From: Oncomelania hupensis
Lineage: Eukaryota > Mollusca > Gastropoda > Littorinimorpha > Pomatiopsidae
DNA length: 64,000 nucleotides
Assembly (NCBI GenBank): GCA_036898135.1
Contig: CM072515.1
Location: forward strand, 69,334,567-69,398,566
Direction: 5' to 3'
Numbering within the stretch: the first letter of the stretch is position 1; every line of letters starts with the position of its first letter. The notes beneath the pieces were generated by a model that saw only the letters and a program-made list of their open reading frames with translations, was not told the origin of the DNA and made no database searches. Shown one piece after another: positions 37,691-49,430 of the stretch. A program made the translations under genes and the position numbers.

Positions 37691-38170
37691 CATCTCGGTG
37701 TGGAGCCAAGCCAGGCGAAGATCAAGAGAGTAAGTACAGTTGGGTGTAAGTAATTTGGTCAAGGGTCACCTCAAGATGGGATTGGTGTTGAACAGCTCCT
37801 CCAACAGGCGATATTGATCTTCCGACCTCGGTCTCTCCCCATACACCAGCCCCTTGTCCAGCACATCCCTTGTACCTTGTCTTCCTTGTGCGTCCACAAC
37901 CACCATACCTTTCCCATTCGTCCCCTTTTCCCCCTCCCTCCCACACCCTACAGATTCATCAGACCTAGGTTTGAAACGTTTGAGGGCGTGAGTAATGTTT
38001 AACACAAAAATGTTCATGCTTCACACTTAGATGTATAACTTTCTCATTTGTCATATTACTCAGTCTCTTTTTCTGTCTTTCTGACTGTCTTACTGTCAGT
38101 CTGTCTGTCTGTCTCTCTCTCCCTAACTGCATAGCCACTAACGATTACACCTGACACACCTCTCTACAGA
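37691..38170. other. No recognisable feature
   Basis: Mixed sequence; TCTGTCTGTC-type units at 38095-38122. Confidence 0.5.
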
Positions 38171-38174
38171 CCAA

Positions 38175-38175
<1 letters not shown>

Positions 38176-38257
<82 letters not shown>
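38176..38257. repeat. (CA)n microsatellite
   Basis: About 80 bp of pure CA. Confidence 0.95.
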
Positions 38258-38258
<1 letters not shown>

Positions 38259-38566
38259 AGAGTGACACGCACTTTTGTACAAATATTGTACAAATGTAAA
38301 TTATTATTTAATATTATTTGAAAACCGAAACTAACCAAAGATGAAAACACTTACCTCCTGCTGAAGTATCAGCTGCCCTCAGTCAGTCAATCCATCTTCC
38401 CACCTCCTGCAGGCGTGATCCACACTAAATGCCGAATTACACGAGTCCACGATCAACAGTCAATGAGCTTATTCCATAACCAGTAGGCTTCACTCTGTAA
38501 ACAGAAAGGCATTATAAGTCACATGACTTTGTTCCCTCACCCACACACAGCAATTTTCCACAAAAA

Positions 38567-38568
<2 letters not shown>
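38258..38568. other. No recognisable feature
   Basis: Mixed sequence. Confidence 0.5.
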
Positions 38569-38569
<1 letters not shown>

Positions 38570-38638
<69 letters not shown>

Positions 38639-38692
38639 TTCTTCTTCTTCTTCTTCTTCTTCTTCTTCTTCTTCTTCTTCATCTTCTTCATC

Positions 38693-38744
<52 letters not shown>

Positions 38745-38767
38745 CCATCACCATCATCATCATCATA
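38570..38767. repeat. (ATC)n-(TTC)n-(ATC)n array
   Basis: Triplets ATC, then CTT, then ATC; open frames in it are artefacts. Confidence 0.95.
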
Positions 38768-38862
38768 CCGGAGGCTATACTATACGCGCCTTATTCATTA
38801 AATCAGACTCGAGGCGCGGCGATCTTTAACCAACATACACGCTAACATGTTGCAGACATTCC

Positions 38863-38907
<45 letters not shown>

Positions 38908-39225
38908 CAACAACAACAACAACAGCAACAACAACAACAACAACAACAACAACACACATTCCTCAATCCATACATGTGGTGTAAATGCAAATTGCCATTA
39001 GAAGATGAAAAGGAAATGGAATTATAATTTTAGAGTTTTAGATACACTGTATCAAATCACGTCATTGAATGGAGGATGGAAACCGTGGTACGCGGGGAAA
39101 ATCTTCGGCGATCTGAAAGCCTCGTACCTAAGTCACAATAACTTGCGGGAATCGAACCCGTGACCTTCGGCATAGGAAACCGGTAACTAACCCACTGCAC
39201 TACCAGGCTATCCAATGTTTTACTA
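38768..39225 (-). mobile_element. SINE family B, tRNA-headed copy
   Basis: On the minus strand, a tRNA-like head has an A-box-like TAGTGCAGTGGG (about 39191-39202) and a B box GGGTTCGATTCCC (about 39147-39159). It is followed by the same GTGACTTAGGT, TCAGATCGC.GA and TTTCC body as 46545-47520. The 3' block (GCGTGTATGTTGG, GATCGCCGCG, GCGCGTATA) lies at 38768-38860. A CA/ACA array at 38867-38956 sits between body and 3' block. Confidence 0.75.
38867..38956. repeat. (CA)n-(ACA)n compound microsatellite
   Basis: CA units followed by ACA units, embedded in the SINE copy. Confidence 0.95.
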
Positions 39226-39450
39226 GCTCATCGCCATTCCTCGCGTTCAACGCCCAGTTGTTGACACGTGAGTGTCAGCCTTAAGACTTGCCTTTCTATA
39301 CGTCATCCCTCAGTCTTTGAGTACTTCTGAAGTTGGTTGGGGAGAGAGACGCAAGCTTCTTGTTGTGAAGAACCGTTCAAACTTGTAATTGAAACTATCG
39401 CCATCACAATATTGCAGCAACCGCGGAAGGAGAGATCGGAGGGAAAATAA
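39226..39450. other. No recognisable feature
   Basis: Short unassigned stretch. Confidence 0.5.
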
Positions 39451-39451
<1 letters not shown>

Positions 39452-39525
<74 letters not shown>

Positions 39526-39527
39526 TA
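39452..39527. repeat. (AAT)n microsatellite
   Basis: Pure AAT run. Confidence 0.95.
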
Positions 39528-39639
39528 TAATACGAACACTTATATCCCGCCCAATCTAGACCGAAAGAGTCTATTCTAGGCGCATACGAATTCTTTCGCA
39601 ACATGCACCCACACGCATATATCCTCGACATTTAAAGGA

Positions 39640-40420
39640 ACCCAATTTGACCACACCTCCCCTCGACATATCATCTTAATACTCACAGTGAGTGTTATCC
39701 CACTTTTAAAAAAAAGTTTACAACCAAAAAGACCTCTTTGGGAAGTATAGTTCGATGACCTGCTCACAGTGGTGAAAAAAACGGAAACTCCGATGGTATG
39801 GCCATGTCACCAGATCATTAGGTCTGGCAAAGACCATCCTACAAGGCACAGAGCAAGGAGATAGAAGAAGAGGGAGACCGGAAAAGAGGTGGGAGGACAA
39901 CATTCGAGAATGGACTGGTTTGACACTGAGCGAAACAATCAGGGTTGCTGAGGACAGGGAAAGATGGAGTACGCTGGTTAAACGATCATCTGTGCTGCCC
40001 CTACGACCTCCGAGTTACGGGATAGGATAGGATAGGATAGGGACGTATAGTTATTTTTAAAATAAATACATTTTAATGCCTATTATTAGCAACCGCTAGC
40101 CCACACTTTCGAGCTAAAAATAGCATCTATAAAAGCCAGTAAAACAGCAGAACCCGTTTAAAAAAAATAAGTTGCTCGGTAAGGTTTGTTTTCGTTTCAG
40201 GTTGAATACAATCGACCCTGCTCTAGACATGAAAGCCACACTCCTAAAGCCGCGTGATTCAATCAGAACTGGGGTCAAATGTTACAGGGCTGTGGTACTG
40301 GTGAACTGGTTAAACAGGTGAACTCGCTTCGCTGCCTGTCACAACCGAAAGGGAAACTTCAAACTTTCGCGGTTGCTTTGAGGAAAGGAAACCCCGTTTG
40401 TTATTGTCTAGTGTGACAGC
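39640..40420. repeat. Dispersed repeat family D, copy 2 (interrupted)
   Basis: Collinear with 4370-4815 on either side of an RTE insertion at 39751-40044. The family D copy 1 sequence AAAAGCATAGTTTCTTAAAA corresponds to the joined flanks of that insertion. Confidence 0.65.
39751..40044 (+). mobile_element. RTE-like element, ~290-bp 3' fragment
   Basis: Matches the intact element from about residue 944 (HDDLLTVV) to the GGATA tail, which has four units here. GTATAG occurs immediately on both sides (39745-39750 and 40045-40050), and ten bases match with one difference, consistent with a short target duplication. Confidence 0.9.
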
Positions 40421-41185
40421 AATGCTTTTTTTTTCTCCTTTTTTAAAAAAAATAGAGTAAACCCATTTCGCCAAACGTATACAAAGCCTTCGATTTGGGG
40501 GGCTTTTAAAGGTACAATATATTCTAAACCTACTGTGATGTTATTGTTTATGTTTTGCATGTGTGTCCTTCACTCACGCTCACTGCAGACTCGGAGAAGT
40601 AGTTCAAATTCCGAGTTATATTGAGTATACGTTTTACAGGAAGTATAGCAACGACAGAGGAGAGGGGAGAACACTCTCGATAGTCATTAGTAATATAACA
40701 GTATCCGCTATGTCTCAGAGGTACTGGGTTCCTGATGTTTCACAGGTACCATGGATATCATTACACCTACACAGCGTCGCTGAGAATGTTGAGAATGTCC
40801 GTCGAGGCTTAGGGTTTGCATGAGAGTCGCAAGCCTAGGGGAGTCACAGCTACCCTGTGTGATCCTAACCTTGTAAGCATGCGCACTGTTTCACTACTTG
40901 TCAGTCTGTCTGTCTTTTGAATATTTGGCGTGATGGAAGTGATCTTTAAGTCTTCTTCTTTCGTTTTCTCCTCGCTTCATTTTTTATTTTTCTCTTCTTC
41001 TGCACATTATAGGCCGCAAGCCAAACAAGCATGCTCGTCGCGGGCCAAGCGGTATCAAGAGTGCCTAAGAAACGACCAGCAGAAGCAAGTTTGTTTGAAA
41101 ATGGCGTACATTTCGAAGCGCATTGTGAAGGCGATACATTTAGAGGAGGTGTCTTCGGATTCAGGCAGTGACAGTGCACATTGTC
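40421..41185. other. No recognisable feature
   Basis: Mixed sequence; open frames at 40563-40823 and 40930-41268 have no domain I recognise. Confidence 0.5.
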
Positions 41186-41186
41186 A

Positions 41187-41204
41187 TTATTATTATTATT
41201 ATTA

Positions 41205-41235
<31 letters not shown>

Positions 41236-41252
41236 TTCATTATTTTAAATTA
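41187..41252. repeat. (TTA)n microsatellite
   Basis: TTA run with one interruption. Confidence 0.93.
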
Positions 41253-42975
41253 TTATTTATGCGCCTAATTTAATCTAGACCTAGCTGTAGGCGCTTACTT
41301 GAATAAGAACAACTTTAACTATAAAACAGAACGAAGAAACCTCATGAACTATTAACAGTAAGCTTATAAACAAAAACTAATGACTCTCAAACTAAACACA
41401 CACACACACGCACCCGCCCACACACACACACTCACTCACTCACGAGCACACACACACGCGCGAACTATGATTTTGCAGTGCAGATCTGTTTCATTCATTT
41501 GAATAGGTGGAAGGAAAATAATGACAAATTGTCATGTCGCCTGTGCAGATAGAATTTTGCGTGGCAGCTTAGTTATTTGGAGACGGCAAACAAAACAACC
41601 GTATCGTGTGGAGCCCGTTTAAAATTTATAGTTATCAAATTATTTTGTTGTTGTCAATAAGTGTAGGGTATATATTGACTTATGTATATGTCTAGCATAA
41701 TATGACATCTGTGACTACAGCATGCAAGCGATGTGTACGAATGTTCAAAGCACACATCAACTGCTTTGCAGTTATAGCTCTAAGCAGCGGTTTCCTTAAT
41801 TTCAATTTGAGGGGATGGTTACCAAAAGAAAACAATGAAGCAACATTTCAATGCCCATAACATTTATTATTGTACACACTTCACACACATTTTAAAAACG
41901 ACAGGCATGTATTGACAAAAGTATACACACCAACACACACATACACACAACTCATACACATGACTACCACATTCGCTCCTGCCAACAAAATGACGTCCTC
42001 GTCATTTTAATCTACGTGAAAACATAAAAGTTTTACACTGAGTTGGCAACGATGCATTGACTAAGTCGGGCAATACTTGCGGCTTTACATGTAACAATAA
42101 AATATAAGTTGCATGACAATTATGATAAACTAATAACTGAGAATAATACAAAACTTAAAATTTAGCAAGCAAAATACACTGTACTAACACACAAATACAC
42201 CAACACACACAAATACACAGTGCATAAAAATGACTAAAAATAAAATGTTCTGACTGGCACATTTTGTTTACGCCTTGAGACAAATTGTGAAATATAAATA
42301 AAGCCTGTTTAGCTCATACAAATGAACAAAATAAGTAGGAACCCTCACCCTGCTACAGCCACTACACACCACACACGAAAGGCGTATCTAATAGCATCAT
42401 CATTTGCTTTGCACCAGCCACCTCGCATCTGTACTAACTCTATATTGAAACAAACATGATGAGGTCAACCGAAATGAATAAACTTTGTTTGAGGTTTATG
42501 CTATTATAAAATTCTATATAATAACAAAATAAGAGTAAACTAAATCCGTCCTTTATTTTATGAGAAATAGCCGTTACAGACACATACACACACGCGCACA
42601 CACAGACATGCTATGCCTGGAGGGGTGGTAAAGAAGTCGCAGCAGTCACGCACACGTCTCCACCTTCAGACTCGGGAGGTATCTTTTCTTTGGTGGCAGG
42701 AGGGTCTTGGATCTTGTAGATTTGGCCCTTCTGCACGCCAGCCACATCTAAATGCATACCTCCTTCTTTCACCAGCACAACATTGGCCAGCTCACAGCAT
42801 AACCCTGAAGGTCCCCCTCTTGTCCTGCCAAAACAATGTGTGATAGTAGGCCTACCTAAAGATCCATGGAATCACTCACCATTGAAGCGCGTGCTCTTAT
42901 GTATGTCAACAACAAAACTAAAATAACAATAATAATGAAATACATAGGCTACTTATAGGTTAGATTTTCTCCAAG
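41253..42975. other. No recognisable gene
   Basis: About 1.7 kb of AT-rich sequence, with CA-rich stretches at 41394-41460 and 42580-42606. Nothing supportable. Confidence 0.5.
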
Positions 42976-42979
42976 AAGA

Positions 42980-43305
42980 AGAACACCTTTATTTGGACAC
43001 TTCATTGTCCATTTTTATCGGGAAATTATGGGCCGGCCTCCCCTGCGGAATGCGTAGTCGCAGCCTATGGCGTGCCCAAACCCAACCTATCTAATATGTT
43101 CTCAAATGTTGCTGGGGAAGAAAATCGGAGTACCCGGAGAAAACCCCAGAGACGTTGCCTGAGTCGAAAGTAAATAATATTCAGAGAAAAATAATGCCCA
43201 GATGCTGGATCGATCCCACACCTGACAGGCACCATTTCTTTCAAGCCTGTGGGCAAGGCAAAAAAATTAGTCCCATCTAAGACCACTCGGTCACAACGCT
43301 CGCTT
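42980..43305 (-). mobile_element. SINE-like repeat with Ser/Leu-type tRNA head
   Basis: Read on the minus strand, GTGACCGAGTGGTCTTAGA resembles the A-box region of Ser/Leu tRNAs. It is followed about 70 bp later by a B-box-like GTGTGGGATCGATCCAGC, then a body with GGGGTTTTCTCCGGGTACTCC, a motif shared with SINE family B, and the CAACATTTGAGA region. The head is too diverged to be a functional tRNA gene. Confidence 0.5.
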
Positions 43306-44455
43306 TATGTCATTGTAACTCTCACAAGTATTAGGCCTACTTTATTAAATGATTATGAATCTATTACTGAGAGCTTGTAGCCTACTTGAAGGTTCACATT
43401 TAGATCAGCCCGGTAATGGTGCATATTGAATTTGTACCCTTGTGTACAGATCAAATAAAATGTATCCTATTTCTTGTGGTTTTGTTGTTGTTGTTGTTGT
43501 TGTTTTTAATTAAAAAAAATAAATGGACGGCGTCGGTTCCTCAACAAATTGTTTGGTGCCTGCCAATCAAAAGAAGAAAATATCAAGCCACAGCGAAAAC
43601 TAGAACGAAAAGTTCAACTAAGCCAAACTAGGGTAACAAAATAAGATCTCTACCTCCTCGTAAATTGGAACAACAACAAAAACAAAACGATCGAGCAATC
43701 CGAGGAACTTGCATGCTTTCCTGGATAAAATATACCTTCAATTATACAAAACTGCATGCAATATTCAAGAATATACATAAATATAACTTACAGTGCTGAA
43801 GGGTTTTTCCAAAATGACGCCTCCGTGTCTACATTAAAGAAAGACCCGTCGTCAAACTCAGATCCATGCGTGACAGTCGCCGTGTTTGTGCTTGAAGTAA
43901 GTATGTCGAAGATATGCTTGGCTTTGCTTGCCAAGCCTCTTGTTTTGCTTGCCGTAAGCGGGCGCTAAGAAACGCGCTTGCCTTGTTTTTGTTGTCTCAA
44001 CGTGATTTGCTTGGCTAAAGAAACGCAGCTCAGTGGGCTAAGATATGATCGAGCGGGGTTTAAACACGACGTCACAAAATATTAGCAGTTGCACATACAT
44101 GTACTATACATGTACGTCCCACACACGTCTTTAGTCTAATATTTCTTTTGGTCCCACACACACCCACACGCGCGCGCGCACGCACCCACAAAGAAACACA
44201 CACACTTTTTTTTTCCTCTGATTTCCTTTCCGTTTCTCTTACATTGAGCTAGCTCTCTCTTGCAGTGCACCTAATATTTCAATTATAGAATGCCTGGATG
44301 TCTTCCAGAAACATCTAAAACGCACATCTGTTTCCATCTTTCCCATTTGTTTCTTATCTTTCGTTTGTTTTCTGTTTTATCAAAATATGCAATAATCTAC
44401 TCAACCCCCAACCTCTTCCCACCTACACCCCGAGCATTCTCAGCACAACCCATCA
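43306..44455. other. No recognisable gene
   Basis: Mixed sequence with a TTG run at 43483-43503 and CA/CG-rich DNA at 44155-44190. Nothing supportable. Confidence 0.5.
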
Positions 44456-44580
44456 CCACCATCATCACATCAGCATCATCACCGTCATTATCATCACCAT
44501 CATCATCATCATCATCATCATCATAACCATCATTATCATCATCATCATTACCATCATTGTGATCATCGGCACTACCATCA
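44456..44580. repeat. Imperfect (ATC)n array
   Basis: CATCATCACC and CATTATCATC variants; the frames within it are artefacts. Confidence 0.9.
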
Positions 44581-45935
44581 TCGTTACCGGCATGGTCACT
44601 ATCATCGTCACCTCTACGTGATTCCTGGTCTTGAACTGACAGGATGAACTCTGGTTAACAGGATTTGTGGGTTTTTTCCTTTCATCTTCTTCACCCCTTT
44701 TAACGTTTTTGTTATGGAAACCAGCTGTCCTTCCTTGGCGTTTGTCTTCTCCTGACCCCTGGAGCCAACTGAATATCATCAGGGTTTATTTTTTCCGTTT
44801 GCATTGTTCTTTCTTGAGCGCTCCCCCTCTCCCCCACCCTTCCCTCATCCCGTCGTCTTATACCTCTTTCAATCCAATCCCCCTAGGACGAGCCATCGTG
44901 ATCTCGTATTGTAGTTTTTCTAGTAATTTTGTCTCCTTCGTCTTCTATTTGACTTTTTTTTCTCTCCTTTTTTCTTGACTTTCGTTTTTCATCTTCTTCT
45001 TCGTTCTCTTTTTATCCCACCGGGATGCAGTGTCGTTATTTCTGGTTTGCAATTTACAAGTAATCCTTTAATATTTGTTTTCTATCCGCGTGTCCCCTAT
45101 CCTGATGTTATTTGCTTTTTTGTTTGTTTATATTTCCAGAGTTATCTTGAATTACTTTGATGTCATCGGGAATCACATCGAGCCAAATTTCTTTCTATCT
45201 GTCTGTTTGTCTGTCTGTCTCTCTCTCTATCTATTTCTCTCTCTTTCACTTTTAAATGTACCTCAATAGTACTTATACTTTTTTGTTGTTGGAAAGCTGC
45301 AATTAACTTTAACACATTTATCGTAAGTAGGTTTGAAGTTTTAAAATAAAATGTAATTTGTTTCCTTTTTATACAGGTTTTTCACCCAATTCCATTATTA
45401 TTTATCGTTATTTTTGCGATATAGATGTCTTATTTGTTAAAATAAATCCATATATATCTTTTGATATTTTGATCTAATCTTTTTCGTTAGTTTTTTTTTC
45501 GATATAAATTTTCTTAGACGTTTGTCGGAAGCGAAACACATGTCTTAATCAGGTATTGTTGGTGTTTCCTTTTTTTTTTTTTTTCAAACACGCGCACACA
45601 TGACTGAAATTAGTTGTAAATATTCTGGCGAGCTTGTATAATCTTCTTCTGTTTTGAACGTGAGGACAGGTGAAAATAGTTGTATTCTTGATCAATTGAA
45701 TAAAAGGATTTATTATATATTATAGTAATAAAAAGCAGCACAAAAAAACCAACAACAACAAACGATTGCTTGTATATAGTGCGCGCCCGGCTGAAACAGC
45801 TTTAAAAGGCGATGGTCATCGAGCTCTAGCATGCCTAGAACAATTTGCACCAGTCGGAAGGGAACTCACCACGGTCCTCAATATGCACATAGAGGAAAGG
45901 TTTGCTCCGTGACCGCAGAACCTGTGAGCCCTAAA
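44581..45935. other. No recognisable gene
   Basis: Pyrimidine-rich then AT-rich sequence without a supportable feature. Confidence 0.5.
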
Positions 45936-45939
45936 GCCC

Positions 45940-46312
45940 ATGCCACACGAGCGTCAAATCTACTGGACTTGACGCGAATCGGAGCAATTTTCGACTTTGA
46001 AGTCGGAATTTCATTTTGACTTGAATCGCGCAGTGCCACACGAAAGTCGCACATCGAGTCAAACTTGAGGGTTATTGGTCTTGAAGTTTTGCTGTACGTG
46101 TGTTGTGATCACGTGATTCGTATTCTGCTTCTCATTGGCCAAAAGGTCCGAATCACACAATCGAGACTCGCGGAATGAGAACATGTTGAAAGTCGGCAAT
46201 CGGAGCCAATTCAAAGAATCTGGATTCGCGATGCACAGGGTGCCACACGACAATCAAGGGATTTTGTCGTGATTTCATGAATTGGATTCAAGATTTGACG
46301 CTCGTGTGGCAT
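45940..46312. mobile_element. 373-bp MITE with 22-bp TIRs
   Basis: Perfect 22-bp terminal inverted repeats at 45940-45961 (starting ATGCCACACGAGCGTC) and 46291-46312. The tip word TGCCACACGA recurs internally at 46034-46043 and 46241-46250. No coding capacity. The superfamily is unresolved because the exact end and target duplication are ambiguous. Confidence 0.88.
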
Positions 46313-46540
46313 GACCATAACATCGCAGTTACGTAGGCGGTCTTTCTCCAACTTAGGGTCTCAAGCACAAAGAGCTGCCAAAGCCGCTGGCCATCGAAGT
46401 CCTTCGTGCACTTCACAGTCATGCTGCTCATTTCAGGACCCCACTCCATGCACTCAAGGTGTATATGAAATTTATATACTTCTGATTGCGCCTCAAAACC
46501 ACTGACTCACCCTGCCGAAATAACATAGCTGGGTCTTCTG
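46313..46540. other. No recognisable feature
   Basis: Short unassigned stretch between MITE and SINE. Confidence 0.5.
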
Positions 46541-47520
46541 TGGGCTGGCTAGTAGCTCAGTGGATAGCGACCTAGTTTCCTATGCCGGAGGTCGCGGGTT
46601 CCACGTGCTTATGTGACTTAGGTGCAAGAATTTCAGGTCGCTGAGGGTTTTCTCTGGGTACTCCGGTTTCCTCCCTGCCTTCAATAATGGTATTGGATGC
46701 AGTCTGTCTTACATTACATTACATTATTATTGCTTTAGGTCCAGCGGACTCTTCCGAGCCAAATCAGGACCGGACAACCCCCGATCCGCATAAAAGATCT
46801 GCTGAAACAACCCTAGTGGTAAAACCGAAAGCTCTCCACCGGCCAGTCACTTTACAATAAAGACATCCCACGCAGGGGACGGCTGAGGCTTCACCCCAAC
46901 TTATCGAACCCCCGTTTACAAAAACAAAATAGAATACAAACATCATTATAAATTATCAACAAAACACATACATATAAAATGCCTACATTGCTAAATAATA
47001 ACATCATAGGAAGCCCTAGTGACCACCCGCCAGAAAGCGTCCAATATTCCCAAGCGGATCCAACAGACCTCATACACAAATAAGGAGTCTTATCCCGGAA
47101 GAGTTTTCAAGAAAAAAGGTAGGAGACTGGGCTAGCGAAGAAGACGATAGTATAGCAGATTGATAGAACCATGGAAGTAATACTGAAGAATCCATGGATA
47201 GAACAGAGCAGGAATGAGAAAGAGCAAATGAGAAAGACAGCGACAGTGGGAATTTAAAGCACTAAATTTCCAGAAAGTGGGGATACTATTTATACTGAAA
47301 CCCCCGGCACCCCAACGGGGGTATGCAGTCTGTCTAACATTTCTAACCCAAATCCTATGTTCTTTGCGACTTGCCTTTACACCAACTGTTTGAGTGCTAA
47401 ATGCGTGCTAATTGGGTATGTAGGAGGGCCTGTAACATGTGAGCGTGTATGTTGGTCACAGATCGCCGCTCTTTGAGTCTGATTTAGGAATAACGCGCGT
47501 AATAGCATCCATGTTTGTTT
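46541..47520 (+). mobile_element. SINE family B, tRNA-headed, split copy
   Basis: The head GGCTGGCTAGTAGCTCAGTG contains an A-box-like TAGCTCAGTGG at 46553-46563. A B-box-like GGGTTCCAC follows at 46596-46604, then GTGACTTAGGTGCA, the GGGTACTCCGGTTTCC block and, after a family A insertion (46710-47322), the 3' block with CAGATCGCCGC and ACGCGCGTAATA. A tRNA-derived, Pol III-type promoter is inferred. Confidence 0.75.
46710..47322 (-). mobile_element. Retroposon family A, copy 4 (full length)
   Basis: Full-length minus-strand copy with a TGTAA tail at the left and the CCCCAACGGGGG end at the right. Exact 13-bp duplication ATGCAGTCTGTCT at 46697-46709 and 47323-47335, made from the SINE B target. 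It carries an extra 35 bp at 47169-47203 relative to the other copies. Confidence 0.93.
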
Positions 47521-48385
47521 TTGTTTTTGTTTGTCTTGCTAATTTAGATGTGAACTTACATTGCCCAAGACTCACAATACATATGGCTTGCTCTTTGGAC
47601 CACTTAACCCACTTTGAAGCTGTTTTCGTCCGAGTTTGTGATTGCGTTGTTTTGATATTTAGATCCTAATTGTTCCGGACAGTTGTATATATCTATTTAT
47701 CTGAATTTGGCCGGTACAGTTCGTTAATACAGTCTTAACTGGTCCTGAGCAATCAGACATTTGTATCTATTTAGTGGAATTTACCTGCACCAGACCGGGC
47801 AGCCAGACTATTCCATCAATTTAGCTTTCAGTACATTTATTTTTACTTTCACTCCCCTAGACCTTTAACACCCCACTGTGCTTGGAGTGTGATTGGCATC
47901 AGCACGTGCATCACGGGAGCCCTTACGGCACAAACAACGCTCTGTTGTACCTGATACTATCAACCCGTGTTTAACTCCAGCTAACGAACTATCCCCATTT
48001 ACACCGGCACTCCTGAGCCTCGCGTGATAGTATACGTCTTTATTTATAAACAGCGCGGCGTGTCTGATGAGAATTACCTCAATGCATGTGTCAAGATCCA
48101 TCGCAAACTAAAACTGTACTCCTCTATTACCCAAAGACGAGACAGAGCTAAAAGCTAAAAGGAAATACAAGAAGAGCGGATTAAATTGTTCCCGATTAAT
48201 GCATTCCGCTGAAAGTGAGTTAATAGCCAACGATGATAACCATGATGTTTTACGAGATGTTTGGTGGTTTATCCTTTGTTGTAAACTTATTTTTAAGCGA
48301 GGCAACACTCATTGTGAATGGGTGTGATCAAGGTGGGCTCCGTTTTTATAAGATTGCCTGGGTGTGAGTGTGTGTAGGTGTGGCT
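47521..48385. other. No recognisable feature
   Basis: Mixed sequence, nothing supportable. Confidence 0.5.
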
Positions 48386-48389
48386 AGGT

Positions 48390-48626
48390 AGAAACGCCGT
48401 TACTCTGACATACACTTGAAACTCTACGTACTTTCTTTTGACGGCCCCGTTATTTTGACATCAAAATAGTGTTCCGTTAGGGTTAGGGCTGTGTTAGGCT
48501 TAGGGTTACGTTAAGGGTTAGGGTTAGCTTTAAAAAAATGAAAATGTCAAAATAATGTCAAAAAATGGGAAGTGTGTCAAAATAATGTATGTAGGGTTTC
48601 ACAACAGTCATCACAACGTCGTTTCT
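48390..48626. mobile_element. MITE with telomere-like core, unit 1
   Basis: Imperfect ~40-bp terminal inverted repeats starting AGAAACGCCGTT (left) and, reverse complemented, AGAAACGACGTT (right). The core contains GGGTTAGGGTTAG-type words. Nearly the same sequence recurs as unit 2 after a GT run. Confidence 0.75.
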
Positions 48627-48662
48627 ACAAAAATGTGTGTGTGTGTGTGTGTGTGGGCATGT

Positions 48663-48914
48663 AGAGACGACGTTCTGATGACACACACATGAAACTCCAC
48701 ATGGTTTCTTTTGACGTTTTTGGAAGGCCGCACTATTTTGACGTCAAAATAGTGCTCCGTTGAGTTAGAGCTGTTTTAGGATTAGGGTTAGGTTAAGGGT
48801 TAGGGTTAGGGATAGCTTCAAAAATGGGAAAATGTCAAAATAATGTCAAAGAAATGGAAAGTGTGTCATAATAATCCCAGTTTTTTTCACAACAGCCATC
48901 AGAACGTCGTTTCT
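48663..48914. mobile_element. MITE with telomere-like core, unit 2
   Basis: Direct repeat of unit 1, with terminal repeats AGAGACGACGTTCTGATG and AGAAACGACGTTCTGATG. It contains a perfect 24-bp palindrome at 48731-48754 centred on TGACGTCA, and a GGGTTAGGGTTAGGG stretch at about 48795-48815. Confidence 0.78.
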
Positions 48915-49004
48915 ACAAAAATTGTGTGTAGCTTGTATCAAGATCATGCATCACTAAAACTGAGAGTCAGAGACCTTCCTGAGGTACTCAGGTGAACCAA
49001 ACCG

Positions 49005-49300
49005 TTTCGGACTCCGTTCCTTTTCTTATTAAGGACCCTCAGTCTGGAATGCCCTGCCTCACTTTATTCGCCACTCTTGAGTCTGCCTCTTCTTTACGCA
49101 AATCTCTCAAAACTCATCTCTTTACCGAGTCTTCTTAATTCCACCGTTTCTCGATGAAATACATATTTTCTAACTTATCCGTGTAATTAATTTTATTTAT
49201 TTATTTATTTATTCGTTCTAAAATGCATTAAATGTTTGTAGATCGTCAAAGCTGAAACTGTTCGTGTGTATGTAGAATGCATGCTTAATGATGTGTGCTC
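49005..49300 (+). pseudogene. CR1/L2-like LINE C-terminus and 3' UTR
   Basis: One frame gives GPSVWNALPHFIRHS, and after a frameshift SASSLRKSLKTHLFTESS-stop follows. This is the standard LINE C-terminal GPxxWNxLP ... SLxxFKxxLKTHLF sequence. It is followed by an AT-rich UTR with TTTAT repeats. Confidence 0.7.
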
Positions 49301-49338
49301 TGTATCAAGTATCGAGATATGGATCTTTATAACTTTAC

Positions 49339-49408
<70 letters not shown>

Positions 49409-49430
49409 CAGCAGTAGCAGTGTAGTAGTA
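49339..49430. repeat. (TAG)n microsatellite
   Basis: Pure TAG/AGT run with GCAG interruptions at the right. Confidence 0.95.

Noticed and set aside
40930..41268. 112-codon frame with a Cys-rich middle part
   Set aside because: No family recognised; the C-terminal part is a TTA microsatellite.
48480..48830. True telomere or chromosome end
   Set aside because: GGGTTAG words are short, imperfect and inside duplicated MITE-like units with ordinary sequence on both sides.
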